64,000 nucleotides of DNA from assembly GCA_963760985.1 (NCBI GenBank), contig CAVXFM010000006.1, forward strand, positions 1 to 64,000. The letters run 5' to 3'. Below are positions 36,382 to 45,988 of the stretch, piece after piece. This DNA comes from JACRDG01 sp963760985. GTDB taxonomy: Bacteria > Desulfobacterota > Desulfomonilia > Desulfomonilales > Desulfomonilaceae. The position numbers were made by a program, and so were the translations under genes. Below the pieces are notes generated by a model. The model was not told where the DNA came from, ran no database searches, and saw nothing but the letters and a program-made list of their open reading frames with translations. Within the stretch, counting starts at the first letter, position 1, and each line of letters starts with the position of its first letter.

Positions 36382-37904
36382 GTGTGGCCCTTGTCCACCG
36401 CGGCGAGCTGCATCACAGCCTCCTGGGTGGTTTCTGAGGTGGCCAGGTCCGCGACCACGCGGCCCCGTCGCATCACCAGAATGCGATCTGTGATTCCGAA
36501 AAGTTCGGGCAGATCCGAAGAAATGACGAGAACGGCCTTGCCCTCAGCGGCCATCCGTCCGATGAGCTCGTACATGTCGACCTTGGCCGCGATGTCGATG
36601 CCACGAGTGGGTTCATCCAGCACCCACAGTCGCGATTGAGCGATGAGCGCGCGACCGAGCAACAGCTTTTGTTGATTGCCACCTGACAGGGCGTTCGCGG
36701 GCGCTCCCGGCCCGGGCCACTTGAGCGAGAGCTTCTTGGCGGTTTCTTCGGCGATTTCGTTTTCGCGGCGCAGGTGCAGGACATGTTTCATTCCCAGTTC
36801 CGCGAGGCACGGGAGCGTCATGTTCCACGCGGCCGGGAGTTCCAGGCATAGTCCCGTGCGCTTTCGATCTTCTGTGACGTACATGATGCCGCAAGAGAGT
36901 GCGTCGGCTGGGCTTGAAATCTTCACGGGTTTCCCGTCGAGAGCGACGGTGCCGCGGGTTAAGGGGGCGAGACCGCAGAGGACGCGGGCAAGGTCCGTGC
37001 GACCTGCGCCCACGAGCCCCGCGACGCCGACTATCTCTCCCCAGTGCAGGTCGAAACTAATGTTTTCAACGCCTCGGGACGAGAGCCCCGACACGCACAG
37101 AGCCGTGGATCCCGCTGCGACCTTCCTTTTGGGGAAGTATTCGTTCAGGTCGCGGCCGACCATGTGTCGGACGATATCGGGGATCTTGAGGCCCTGCATG
37201 GGGCCGGTGTGCACGGCTCGTCCGTCGCGGAGCACGGTGATGTCCTCCGCGATCTCCACAACCTCTTCAAGCCGATGGGAAATGTAGATGATCGTGGTCC
37301 CCGCGCGGCTCAGTTTCTTGACCATTTCAAGAAGCACGGCCTTTTCGTGCTCGCCACACGAGGAAGTCGGCTCGTCCATCACGAGAATCTCCGCGTGACG
37401 CGCGAGAGCCTTGAGCACTTCGACAATCTGGCACGTGCTCGCGGGAAGGTTCTCCACCTTTTGATCAGGATCCACATCAAAGCCATGTCTTGCGGCCAGG
37501 GTACGGGTATCTGCGAGCATCCGCTTTTTGCTGTACGTGCCGGGCAGAGCGCCGCGAGGCTCGATCCCGAGCCACACGTTCTCCGCGATGGTGAGATCCG
37601 GGGCGAGGCTAAGCTCCTGGTAGATCATCGCGACCCCGGCAGCGAGGGAGTCGGAAGGATGCTTCCACGCGCAAGTTTTGCCGTCTCGCAGAATGGTTCC
37701 CGCGTCGGGCTGAAGAATTCCCGAGAGGATCTTCATCAAGGTGGATTTGCCCGCGCCGTTTTCGCCTACCAGCGCGTGAACCGTCCCTTGCAGCACGCGT
37801 AGGGAGACATCTTCGAGGGCCGAGACGGGGCCGAAGCTCTTACTGATCCCGTGCATCTCAAGGGCGAATCGGGAAGGCTCGACTCGCATGCGGAGCCCCA
37901 TCAA
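36378..37904 (-). CDS. sugar ABC transporter ATP-binding protein, RbsA type
   Basis: The 508-residue product has two ABC domains fused in one chain as in RbsA/MglA. Domain one has Walker A GENGAGKS at residues 47-54 and Walker B VMDEPTSS. Its signature motif is degenerate (LPASTCQIVEVLKAL), which is normal for this family. Domain two has the degenerate P-loop GLVGAGRTDLARVL, signature LSGGNQQKLLLGRAL and Walker B VLDEPTRGID. It energises the permease. It overlaps the binding-protein gene upstream and the permease gene downstream by four bases each. Confidence 0.92.
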   Translation of the reverse strand: MMGLRMRVEPSRFALEMHGISKSFGPVSALEDVSLRVLQGTVHALVGENGAGKSTLMKILSGILQPDAGTILRDGKTCAWKHPSDSLAAGVAMIYQELSLAPDLTIAENVWLGIEPRGALPGTYSKKRMLADTRTLAARHGFDVDPDQKVENLPASTCQIVEVLKALARHAEILVMDEPTSSCGEHEKAVLLEMVKKLSRAGTTIIYISHRLEEVVEIAEDITVLRDGRAVHTGPMQGLKIPDIVRHMVGRDLNEYFPKRKVAAGSTALCVSGLSSRGVENISFDLHWGEIVGVAGLVGAGRTDLARVLCGLAPLTRGTVALDGKPVKISSPADALSCGIMYVTEDRKRTGLCLELPAAWNMTLPCLAELGMKHVLHLRRENEIAEETAKKLSLKWPGPGAPANALSGGNQQKLLLGRALIAQSRLWVLDEPTRGIDIAAKVDMYELIGRMAAEGKAVLVISSDLPELFGITDRILVMRRGRVVADLATSETTQEAVMQLAAVDKGHT

Positions 37905-38920
37905 CCTTCGCTTCCGAGGAGCGCACGAATCTCAGGGGAGTTCAAGCGATCCTTGGTGACGAGCTCCACTCCGGTGTCGATTCTCGCCTTGACGCTTTTG
38001 CCCTTGATGGCTGCGATCACGCTGCATACGCCTTGGTATCCCATGGCCTGAGGATTCTGGACTACCAGCGCGTCGATGCGCCCGGCTTTGAGACCTTTGA
38101 GCAGTGCGTCAGCAGCGTCAAAGCCGATCATCTTCACCGTGCCGGCTCGTCCCTGGCTCTCCAGCGCTCGCAGGGCGCCGCGGGAAGTGGACTCGTTGCA
38201 CGCGAAAATGCCATTGAGGTCTTTGTGGCGGGTGAGCACGTCTTCAGCCGCGGAGAGGGCGGTCTCTACCGTGTCCATGCCGTACCGGTCTTCAACCAGC
38301 TCGATCTCGGGAAAGTCCTTCTTCAGCGTTTCGATGAAACCGTTTTCACGGGCCGTGGTGGACGCGGAGCCAGCCATGTACTTGATCACAGCCACCTTGC
38401 CCTTGCCGTGGAGGAGCTTTGCCATGTGCTTTGCCGCGAGCGCTCCGCCCGCGTAGTTGTCGGTGGCCACGAAAGAGACCCGCTGGTCGGTTTCGATGTC
38501 CGAGTCGATGATGACTACCGGTATCTTGGCGGCCGCTGCACGTTCGACCACAGGGACGAGCGCACTGGAGTCAGTGGGCGCCAGTACGATGCCCGCCACT
38601 TTCTTCACGATAAAGTCTTCGACGATTTGGATCTGTTTTTCACGATCGCCCTCGCGGTCCGGACCTGTCCAGAAGATCTCCACATGGTGCTCTTTCGCGG
38701 CCTTTTGTGCGCCAGCGAGAACCGAGTTCCAGAACGAATGGGTAGTGCCCTTGGGGATGACTGCAATGGGGCCTACTCCCTTGGGGTCTTCAGCGGTGTT
38801 CACGGCTTTCGAGTGATCTGCGTGGGGCGTGGTCTTGTTGCCCTTCTTAAGAAACAGTCCCGCGCCTACGGCTGCAGCTGCGACCAGCAGAAATACGAGA
38901 ACCAGTACGTTCTTGTTCAA
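37901..38920 (-). CDS. periplasmic sugar-binding protein, RbsB type
   Basis: A TTG at 38920 is the likely start, with AAGGAG five bases upstream; the in-frame ATG at 38980 lacks a site. The N-terminal helix (VLVLVFLLVAAAAVGAGLFL) may be an uncleaved anchor or a signal. The mature part is a periplasmic-binding fold: IAVIPKGTTHSFWNSVLAGA, DGREGD-like EGDREKQIQIVEDF, GIVLAPTDSSALVPVVERAA, VVIIDSDI, FACNESTSRGALRALES and MIGFDA. It delivers sugar to the RbsA/C-like partners. First gene of the operon. Confidence 0.88.
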   Translation of the reverse strand: MNKNVLVLVFLLVAAAAVGAGLFLKKGNKTTPHADHSKAVNTAEDPKGVGPIAVIPKGTTHSFWNSVLAGAQKAAKEHHVEIFWTGPDREGDREKQIQIVEDFIVKKVAGIVLAPTDSSALVPVVERAAAAKIPVVIIDSDIETDQRVSFVATDNYAGGALAAKHMAKLLHGKGKVAVIKYMAGSASTTARENGFIETLKKDFPEIELVEDRYGMDTVETALSAAEDVLTRHKDLNGIFACNESTSRGALRALESQGRAGTVKMIGFDAADALLKGLKAGRIDALVVQNPQAMGYQGVCSVIAAIKGKSVKARIDTGVELVTKDRLNSPEIRALLGSEG

Positions 38921-39012
38921 GACGACTCCTTCTGCACGCTCGTTCCTTCGACTCTTGCAATTGACTCTACAAGTTGCCAAGAGTCTTGTCTGTGTAATTC
39001 TTGTGTGATGTC

Positions 39013-39115
39013 AGATGGTCCCCCTTCACTTCGAGCGACGCGGAGCCGTCGAATCTGCGTTCAGGGGAACCTCCCGCGATCTTGCAAAAGCGCCAGCCAT
39101 TCGGTCAGAACTTGT
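39013..39115 (+). repeat. dispersed palindromic repeat, copy D
   Basis: Plus-orientation copy: CGAGCGACGCGGAGCC, GTCGAATCTGCGTTCAGGGG, CGCGATCTTGCAAAAGC, ending CCATTCGGTCAGAACTT. It is most similar to the inverted copy at 58232-58340. The surrounding 38921-39358 holds no gene. Confidence 0.6.
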
Positions 39116-39358
39116 GGCAGGTGCCATATGTCGCTCATGCGAGAGAACTTACGAAACAGTGACAGAGATCCCCGGCCTTCAAGGGGATGTCAAGGTTGTT
39201 GAGGCCTTGTCACTTCATAGAGTGTTCCTCAACCCGTGAGGGTAAAGCAACATAAATTCGCCATCTTTAATGAAAGTAGTTCCGTGTGAACATCGTTGCG
39301 CAGAGTCAAAAAAGCGATGCGACAATTCCTGACTGGATCACGTGCAAGGGCAGTGGCG

Positions 39359-40966
39359 TCACAATCTGTAATTCTGCACTATCTCTCGAAGAACCACGCC
39401 GAGATCCTCCAGTTTGCGCACAGCCTCCTCCAGCTGACTGACGCCGTCCATGTGCTGGCGCATGGCTTGATCGATGTTCACCATTGCGCCGGCAACCTGG
39501 TCCACTCCCGCGGATTGCTCTTCGGTCGCAGCCTCGATCACTGTTGCGGCCTGGGAGGATTCTTGAATGCTTCCTGCCAACATGTCGATGGATTCTCCCG
39601 CACGCGTGGATTGCTCAACGCCCGAGTCTACGGCCTTGCCGCCTTGCTCAGTGGCCATCACCACTGCGTTGACGCGCTCGCGCGTATCATCGAGAATGGT
39701 ACGGATCTGAAGCGTAGATTCCTTGGACTGATCCGCGAGGGTCTTGATCTCGTGTGCAACTACCGCGAAACCCTTGCCCTGGTCGCCCGCTCTCGCGGCT
39801 TCGATGGACGCGTTGACTGCGAGGAGATTGGACTGATTCGCAAGATCTTGGACAGATTCGATAATATTCTCGATAGACTGACTATGCTCGCTCAGACGCT
39901 CCACTGTCTCGCGGATCGACCCCATCTGTTCCTTGATGAGGCCCATCTTCTCCACCGTCTTCTCAGAGGCTTGTCTCCCGGTTTGTGAGATTTGCACCAC
40001 CTTCTGCGACGACTGAGCGACGTCCTTTGCCTTTTTCCCCGCCAGTTTGGCTGCCTGTTTGACCTGTTCAACCGTGGCCGTGGTTTGTCTGACAGACGCA
40101 GAGGTCTCGTTGGTTCCCATGGAAAGTTGGCTTACCGTCGTAGCGATTTGCGCCGCGGACGTGGTCAGTACGTTGACGCTTTCCAACGTCCTGCTGATCT
40201 GGTTCCGGAGGTTCTTCACCATCTCCTGGAAAGCGTTTGCCAAGGTGCCGACTTCGTCCTGTCTGCTCAAGTTCTTAATGTCTTGCGTGAGATCTCCGCG
40301 ACTGATCGCCACCGCGTGGTTAGCCAGGGCAGTCAAGGGTTTTGAGATCGAACGGGCGATGAGAAACCCGACGCACAGAGAAAGAAGCACGGCAAAGACT
40401 GCTGCCACAATCACGTATCCCTTCACCTGTTTGTGAAGCAAGAGACTGCGATCTCGGAAAGCCGCGACTTCTTTGAGCGACTCTCTGAGGCGGGACGCAA
40501 TCGCGTCATCCGTTTCCAACTGGATTTTCAGTCCTTCGCCTTTATTGAAGGCCGCAACTGCGTCTTCCTTCTGAAAAGCTTTGCTCATGGTGAGAGCCTG
40601 TTTGATACACTTGTTCAGGCCTGTCCACAAAGTCTTGACCTGGTCGTTCTCGTGGCCCGATCCCAGTTTCCGCACGAAGTTAGCCGCAACCGCAAGCTTC
40701 TTCTCGATCTGGGATTGGATTGTGCCCATACTCTGTTCATCCCACGACGCGAAGTGAGCGCTCATCAAACTCTTGATGGAACTGAGTTCAGCGCCGAACT
40801 CCGCCCAATCGCCGAGAGGTGCCACCGACTCGTCATACGCGGTATTGAAATACCCGCCCATCACTCCGAGCCTGTTCACGGAGTAAGCAGCAAGCGTCAC
40901 AAGGATCAAGGCAATCACGAAGAACGATCCCATGAGTCTGGAAGACAATTTTAGCTTCTTCAACAT
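39359..40966 (-). CDS. methyl-accepting chemotaxis protein
   Basis: The 535-residue receptor has an N-terminal helix (LMGSFFVIALILVTLAAYSV), a four-helix-bundle sensor (about 30-185), a second membrane helix (VIVAAVFAVLLSLCVGFLIA), a HAMP domain (about 212-265, LTALANHAVAISRGDLTQDI), and the cytosolic signalling hairpin with tip EAARAGDQGKGFAVVAHEIKTLAD. The C-terminus lacks a CheR-tether pentapeptide. It senses a small periplasmic ligand and controls CheA. GGAGG precedes ATG 40966. No che genes are in the window. Confidence 0.92.
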   Translation of the reverse strand: MLKKLKLSSRLMGSFFVIALILVTLAAYSVNRLGVMGGYFNTAYDESVAPLGDWAEFGAELSSIKSLMSAHFASWDEQSMGTIQSQIEKKLAVAANFVRKLGSGHENDQVKTLWTGLNKCIKQALTMSKAFQKEDAVAAFNKGEGLKIQLETDDAIASRLRESLKEVAAFRDRSLLLHKQVKGYVIVAAVFAVLLSLCVGFLIARSISKPLTALANHAVAISRGDLTQDIKNLSRQDEVGTLANAFQEMVKNLRNQISRTLESVNVLTTSAAQIATTVSQLSMGTNETSASVRQTTATVEQVKQAAKLAGKKAKDVAQSSQKVVQISQTGRQASEKTVEKMGLIKEQMGSIRETVERLSEHSQSIENIIESVQDLANQSNLLAVNASIEAARAGDQGKGFAVVAHEIKTLADQSKESTLQIRTILDDTRERVNAVVMATEQGGKAVDSGVEQSTRAGESIDMLAGSIQESSQAATVIEAATEEQSAGVDQVAGAMVNIDQAMRQHMDGVSQLEEAVRKLEDLGVVLREIVQNYRL

Positions 40967-41091
40967 GTGAGGCCCTCCTGAGTGCCTATCTTTTTCTACA
41001 ATCGTTCAGTGCGTCGTTCCTATGAAAATGCATTTTCACTATAGCGCTCGCGTTGGAAGCTCACTCCCATACTGCCCACGTGCGCGAGTAC

Positions 41092-42034
41092 CTACAACGG
41101 CAATTTGAAATAGTCGCGCAGAACCCCAATAATGCCTCCTCTGAATCCCAGCACTGTGGCCATGAAGAGGATGCCCATAAAGAAGCTCCAGCTCTCAGTA
41201 TAGTTGCTGATCACATCCCTCAGAAGTATGATGCCGATCGCTCCCAGTGCAGGACCGAATAGAGTGCCCATGCCGCCGGCGATGGTCATGACCACTACTT
41301 CACCTGACATGGTCCAGGTACAGGGAACCCAATGGGACGAAATTCTGCAAGAGTGCATATAAACCACCTGCGAGTCCTGAGAAGAAACCGGAAATGACAA
41401 AAGCCATGAGCCTGAAGCGGTCGACATCATATCCTATGCTCATGGTGCGGTTCCAGTTTTCTCTCAAGGCTTGCAGGGTCTTTCCAAAGGGAGAATTGAC
41501 CACCCTCAGGATGATTACCGTGGAGATGACCACGATGAACAGTATGAAATAGTACAGATTGATTTCCGGTCCGAGGTCTATAGGACCTATTGAAGGCCTG
41601 GGAACTCCTTGCAGTCCATCGTCGCCACCGGTGAGGCTTGCCCATTTGAACGCAATAAAATAGAACATTTGGCCAAATGCCAGCGTCACCATGGTGAAGT
41701 AGATCCCGCGTCGTCTGATGCTGGCAAAGCCTACCAGGAAAGCAGCCAAACTGCTCACGAGAACAGATCCGATCAGAGCCAGTGGTACCGAGGGATACAC
41801 ACGAATCAGCAGGATGCCGGCCCCGTACGCACCGATGCCGAAAAAGGCCGCATGGCCGAAGGACAGCATGCCCGCATATCCCAGCACAAGATCGTAAGCC
41901 ATGGCAAAGAGTGCAAAGATGAGGATCTCGCTGGCCAGCCCCTCGTACGGGACGATATGGGGAAATACCACTGCCAACAGCAGAATGGTCGCGGTAGTCA
42001 AGGACTTCTTGGACAACAGGCCTTTCTTAATCAT
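41092..42034 (-). pseudogene. livM: branched-chain amino-acid ABC permease LivM, frameshifted
   Basis: From ATG 42034 the product has the LivM helices (IFALFAMAYDLVLGYAGMLSF then GHAAFFGIGAYGA; SIRRRGIYFTMVTLAFGQMF; VVNSPFGKTLQALREN; GLYALLQNFVPLGSLY). Near 41310 one extra base changes frame; the second frame supplies WTMSGEVVVMTIAGGMGTLFG and ends LRDYFKLPL at 41092. Total about 313 residues is normal. Its start overlaps livH by eight bases. It is the second permease of the importer. Confidence 0.85.
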
Positions 42035-42905
42035 GAAATGCCTCTCGGCCGAACAGACCTCTTGGCCTTATCAGGAGAAAAGCGACCATGAAGAAATAGA
42101 TGAGCGTGTTTGCCATGGGAGGCCAAATCATTACTCCCAGTGCGATGATCTCGCCCACGATCAATCCTCCCACGATGGAGCCTGCGATGCTACCCATCCC
42201 CCCAATCACCACCACGACAAAGCAATCCACAAGGAAATCCATTCCCATGAGGTGTCTGACATTCTGAATCGGTGCGGCCAGCACGCCGGCAAGACCCGCG
42301 AGACCGGTCCCCAGAGCAACGACCAGGGTGACTATGCGATTGATATTTATTCCTAACGCGTCCACCATTTGGCTGTTGTCCGTGCCGGCTCTAATAATGG
42401 ATCCGAGCTTTGTCCGCGTTAAGAACAGCCAGACGCCGAAGGAGCACACTGCAGTGATGATAATGAGAAAAAGACGATATTTGGGGTAATACATAAATCC
42501 CAGATTCACGGTACCGGACAGGGATTGTGGCGTGGGAAACGGCACCCCCATGCTGCCGAAAATCATCCTCACCCCGTCCTGCAAAGTGAGCATCAGGCCG
42601 AAGGTAAGCAGCATGATGTACAGCGGGGGCATGGCGTACAATCGACGAAACAGGAGTACCTCACACGCAGCCCCAAACAAGGCCATGATTACGGGGACAC
42701 ACACCAAGGCAACCCAGAAGTTGGGGACGACGAACGTCATGATCGTGTAAGCCACATAGGCGCCCAGCATAAAAAAGGCCCCGTGCGCGAAATTGATGAT
42801 CCCGAGCGTACCGAAGATAATGGAGAGACCGAGCGCGAACAACACGTACAAGGACCCCAGAATAAGCCCGTTGAACAGTTGCACGATCACGAATTGGAAA
42901 CTCAT
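42027..42905 (-). CDS. livH: branched-chain amino-acid ABC permease LivH
   Basis: The 292-residue product has LivH features: IVQLFNGLILGSLYVLFALG, GIINFAHGAFFMLGAYVAY, GTDNSQMVDALGININRIVTL and FVVVVIGGMGSIAGSIVGGL. ATG 42905 is preferred over the GTG at 42917 because GGAG lies nine bases upstream. It is intact, unlike the other four members of this operon. With LivM it forms the membrane channel. Confidence 0.9.
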   Translation of the reverse strand: MSFQFVIVQLFNGLILGSLYVLFALGLSIIFGTLGIINFAHGAFFMLGAYVAYTIMTFVVPNFWVALVCVPVIMALFGAACEVLLFRRLYAMPPLYIMLLTFGLMLTLQDGVRMIFGSMGVPFPTPQSLSGTVNLGFMYYPKYRLFLIIITAVCSFGVWLFLTRTKLGSIIRAGTDNSQMVDALGININRIVTLVVALGTGLAGLAGVLAAPIQNVRHLMGMDFLVDCFVVVVIGGMGSIAGSIVGGLIVGEIIALGVMIWPPMANTLIYFFMVAFLLIRPRGLFGREAFHD

Positions 42906-42929
42906 AGCGAACTCCACGGCCCCCGGTGA

Positions 42930-43040
42930 GAGAAGAAAGAAAGAGGTAAGGGTTCACCGCGAAGAACGAGGAATGAACTACCAAGGCACAAAGAAAAAGG
43001 GGAACTGGTCTTAGACCTCTTCGTGACTTTGTGGTTTGAT
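42930..43040. repeat. dispersed AACCACAAAGTC-type repeat, copy 1
   Basis: The minus strand reads AAACCACAAAGTCACGAAG, then TTTCTTTGTGCCTTGG and TTCTTCGCGGTGAA. A second copy lies on the plus strand at 59195-59290. Such 100-base stretches of imperfect repeats are common between genes in Desulfobacterota. Confidence 0.45.
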
Positions 43041-43139
43041 TTTCCCCGTTCCACACAGGGTAGCGCTGAACGATTACAGAAAGAGGATGCACGCAGCCAG
43101 TAACGTGAGACGCGTGCATCCGTTCGCGACGGCATTGTC

Positions 43140-44367
43140 CTATTTACGCATCTTACAGCCGGTGTCTTTGGGATTCATGTAAGCCTGTTCCGGTGGAACC
43201 ACGCCCACTATTTCAAAGTAGTCCCAGTCTTCCTTGATCTCTGCAGGGCTTTTGGCCCTCAAGATGTATGCCTTACCGATCTGCATGTGGTCCTCGGCTC
43301 TGATTTTGCCGGGGTTGGCCAGCAAGTCTCTGAACTCGTGTCCTTCCAACGACTTGATGACCGCATCGGGATCTTTGGTGCCTGCTCTCTTGACCGCCTG
43401 GAGGTACTGGCCTACGGCACTGTAGGTTGCCGCGTTCATCCAATTGGGCGGCTTGTTGAATTTCTTCCGCCATTTCTCCACGAATTCCTTGGAGCCAGGG
43501 TTGTCGCTCTTCCAATACCACGCACCGGTGACGTAATCGTCTGCAAATACCGCCGGCCCTGCAGCCTTGATCCCTTCGATGAAAAGCAAGGCATGTACGA
43601 TCTTTGCCTTTTTCTTCAATCCAAACTCCATGGCCTGCTTTGTGGCATTGACGCTATCCTTGCCCGCGTTGAGCAGGACCGAGGACATCGGGCTTCGCAT
43701 TTATGGCCTTGAGAATGTACGGGCTGAAATCGGCGGTTCCCAGCGCGACCATTTCGTTACCGAGAAGGGTTCCGCCCTTCTTCTCGAGCGCTGCCTTGAA
43801 ATGTTTGAGGAGATCGTGCCCCCACGCGTAGTCCGCGGTGATGGTGAACCATTTCTTGCCAAGGTGGTCTGCTGCCCAGAGGCCTACGGCAGTGGCAAGC
43901 ATGTAATCATTGTATGCCCAGTCGAACGTGTAAGGATTGCAGTCAGGGCCGGTGTGACGCGTGGTCCCGGATCCTACGCTGAAGAACAGCTTTTTGTGAA
44001 GCTTGGCCTGATTTGAGACAGCAAGGCCCGCAGCGCTGTTCGGGACGTCAAAGATCACGTCTGCCTCGTCCTTTTCGTACAGCTCTTTGGCCTTCTGGTT
44101 AGCCACGTCGGGCTTGCATTGATGGTCCTTAAAGACGAACTCGATCTTCTTGCCCAAGAGCGTGCCGCCGAAATCCTCGATGGCCATCTTCGCAGCATCC
44201 ACGTTGGCCGCGGTTATTCCTGCGTACGGGCCCGACATGTCGGTGAGCACGGAGACCTTTACCGCGTCCGACCCTGCTGCCGGGAGACAGAGCGCGAGCG
44301 ACAGACCGAGTGTTACCACTAGGGTGCTGCGCATCCTCCTCCAGAAAAGATTCAATCTCTTTGTCAT
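43140..44367 (-). pseudogene. livK: branched-chain amino-acid/amide substrate-binding protein, frameshifted
   Basis: ATG 44367 (GGAGGG six bases upstream) starts a signal peptide (RLNLFWRRMRSTLVVTLGLS then LALCLPAAGS). The fold is Peripla_BP_6: VKVSVLTDMSGPYAGITAAN, HQCKPDVANQKAKELYEKD, ADHLGKKWFTITADYAWG. Near 43685 the frame shifts; the second frame continues LLNAGKDSVNATKQAMEFG and NWMNAATYSAVGQYLQAVK to the stop at 43140. Total about 408 residues. It feeds the Liv permeases; the ligand may be a branched-chain amino acid or a urea- or amide-type compound. Confidence 0.85.
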
Positions 44368-44476
44368 GCTTCCCTCCTTGCGTGTGGTGGGCTGGTCAAC
44401 AGACACACTCGGCACGGATGCCCTCCCCTGAAAACCGAAACCACTTTCTTGGGCTTCTCCTGTTCCGAGTTCTGCA

Positions 44477-45171
44477 CTAAACGCCGAGATACCGTTTCTT
44501 GATTTCTTCATCCTTGCGAAAGGATTCACTATCCCCCTCGTACACCGACCGACCCTCGTAAATGACGTGGAATGTGTCTGCCACTTCCAGTGCAAAGCGG
44601 CTGTTCTGTTCCACGAGGAGAATGGTAATACCCTCTTGCTTTATCTCCTTTATTATCTTTGCGATTTCCCGAACCAGCAGAGGGGCCAGTCCTTCGGTAG
44701 GCTCATCCAGGAGTAAGACATTGATGTCCATGGTGAGCACACGTGCGATGGCCAGCATCTGCTGCTCGCCTCCGGAAAGTTGCGCGCCCATGTGAAGGCT
44801 CCGAGTCTTGAGCACGGGGAAATGGCTGAATATGCGTTCCAAATCCCAGATGCCCGGTTTGTGCTTCCTCGCGGGAGCTTGAGGTTCTCAAGTACCGTGA
44901 GCGAAGGAAACACGGCGCGTTCTTCAGGAACGTATCCCAGTCCCCGCGTGGCGATCTGGTGCGGTCTATGGTGGGTGATGGGTGTGCCCTTGTGGACGAT
45001 GGTGCCCTCCTTGATGGGGACGAGCCCCATGATGGCCCTGAGGGTCGTGGTCTTTCCTGCTCCGTTCCGCCCCAGGAGCGCTGCGACCTGCCCTTCAGGG
45101 ATCTCGAATGAGAGGCCCTTGAGAGCGTGGCTGTCACCGTAATAGACATGGACATCGCGAAGAGCAAGCAT
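44477..45171 (-). pseudogene. livF: branched-chain amino-acid ABC ATPase LivF, frameshifted
   Basis: From ATG 45171 the frame has Walker A LLGRNGAGKTTTLRAIMG and the Q-loop region GLGYVPEERAVFPSLTVLENL. Near 44855 the frame shifts; the other frame has the signature LSGGEQQMLAIARVL, Walker B LLLDEPTEGLAPLL and LLVEQNSRFALEVADTFHVI, ending at 44477. Total about 231 residues is normal. It abuts livG, whose stop is at 45173. Confidence 0.88.
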
Positions 45172-45172
45172 C

Positions 45173-45935
45173 TCAATAGCCTCCGAGGTAGGCTTCCTGG
45201 ACCTTCTCGTGGCTTCGGATCTCGGACGGCGTGCCTTCAGCCAGCAACATCCCCTGGTACAGCACGGTTATCTTATCCGAGATAGCGAGCACGACATCGA
45301 TGTTGTGCTCGATCAGCACTACAGGAAGCCTTTGAGAGATCTGTCCAATAAGAGCGAGGACACGCTCCGTGTCTTCGCTGCCCATACCGGAGGTGGGTTC
45401 GTCCAGCAAGATGAGATCCGGATTCGTTGCGAGAGAGATACCGATGTCAAGGCATCTTTGGAGTCCTGTACGGGAGGTTCCTGGCCGGTACATCCGCGCA
45501 TTGATCGAGACCGACCTGTTCCACAACCCTGTCGGTCGCGGCAGTGACTCCCTCCAAGCTCTCGCAAGACGCGAGAAAATTGTAACGGGACCTGCTTCTG
45601 GACTGGACGGCAATCCGGATGTTCTCACGAACCGGCAGCGCGGGGAAGATACTCGTAATCTGAAAGGATCTCCCCATGCCCATCTGAGAAATTCGATAGG
45701 GAGGCAATCCGGTGGTTCTTTTGCCCTTGTAAAAAATCTCTCCTTTATCCGGCTTGAGAAAGCCGCTCAGGAGATTGAACAGGGTAGTCTTTCCTGCTCC
45801 ATTGGGGCCGATGACCGAATGGACCCCGCTGCCCACACGCAGGTTTACGCCATTGACCGCGACCAATGCACCGAAACATTTCGTCAGGTTCTTGGTTTCC
45901 AATATAGTGGATTCAGCGGCCATTTCTGTCATCAT
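45173..45935 (-). pseudogene. livG: branched-chain amino-acid ABC ATPase LivG, frameshifted
   Basis: ATG 45935 starts the protein with Walker A VIGPNGAGKTTLFNLLSG and ISQMGMGRSFQITSIFP. Near 45475, within the ABC signature, the frame shifts; the next frame gives LQRCLDIGISLATNPDLILLDEP, TSGMGSEDTERVLALIG and IEHNIDVVLAISDKITVLYQG, ending at 45173. The signature itself is disturbed by the indel. Total about 254 residues. It pairs with LivF. The acetoacetyl-CoA synthetase gene lies 54 bases upstream on the same strand. Confidence 0.87.
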
Positions 45936-45988
45936 GGTGTGTCACTCGATTTCAAACCCGCGAGCCCCGAGCGCCCGATCCGACAGTG

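Noticed and set aside
38033..39202. A 389-codon plus-strand frame
   Set aside because: Shadow of the RbsB-like gene on the opposite strand; composition is Cys/His/Arg-rich without domain features.
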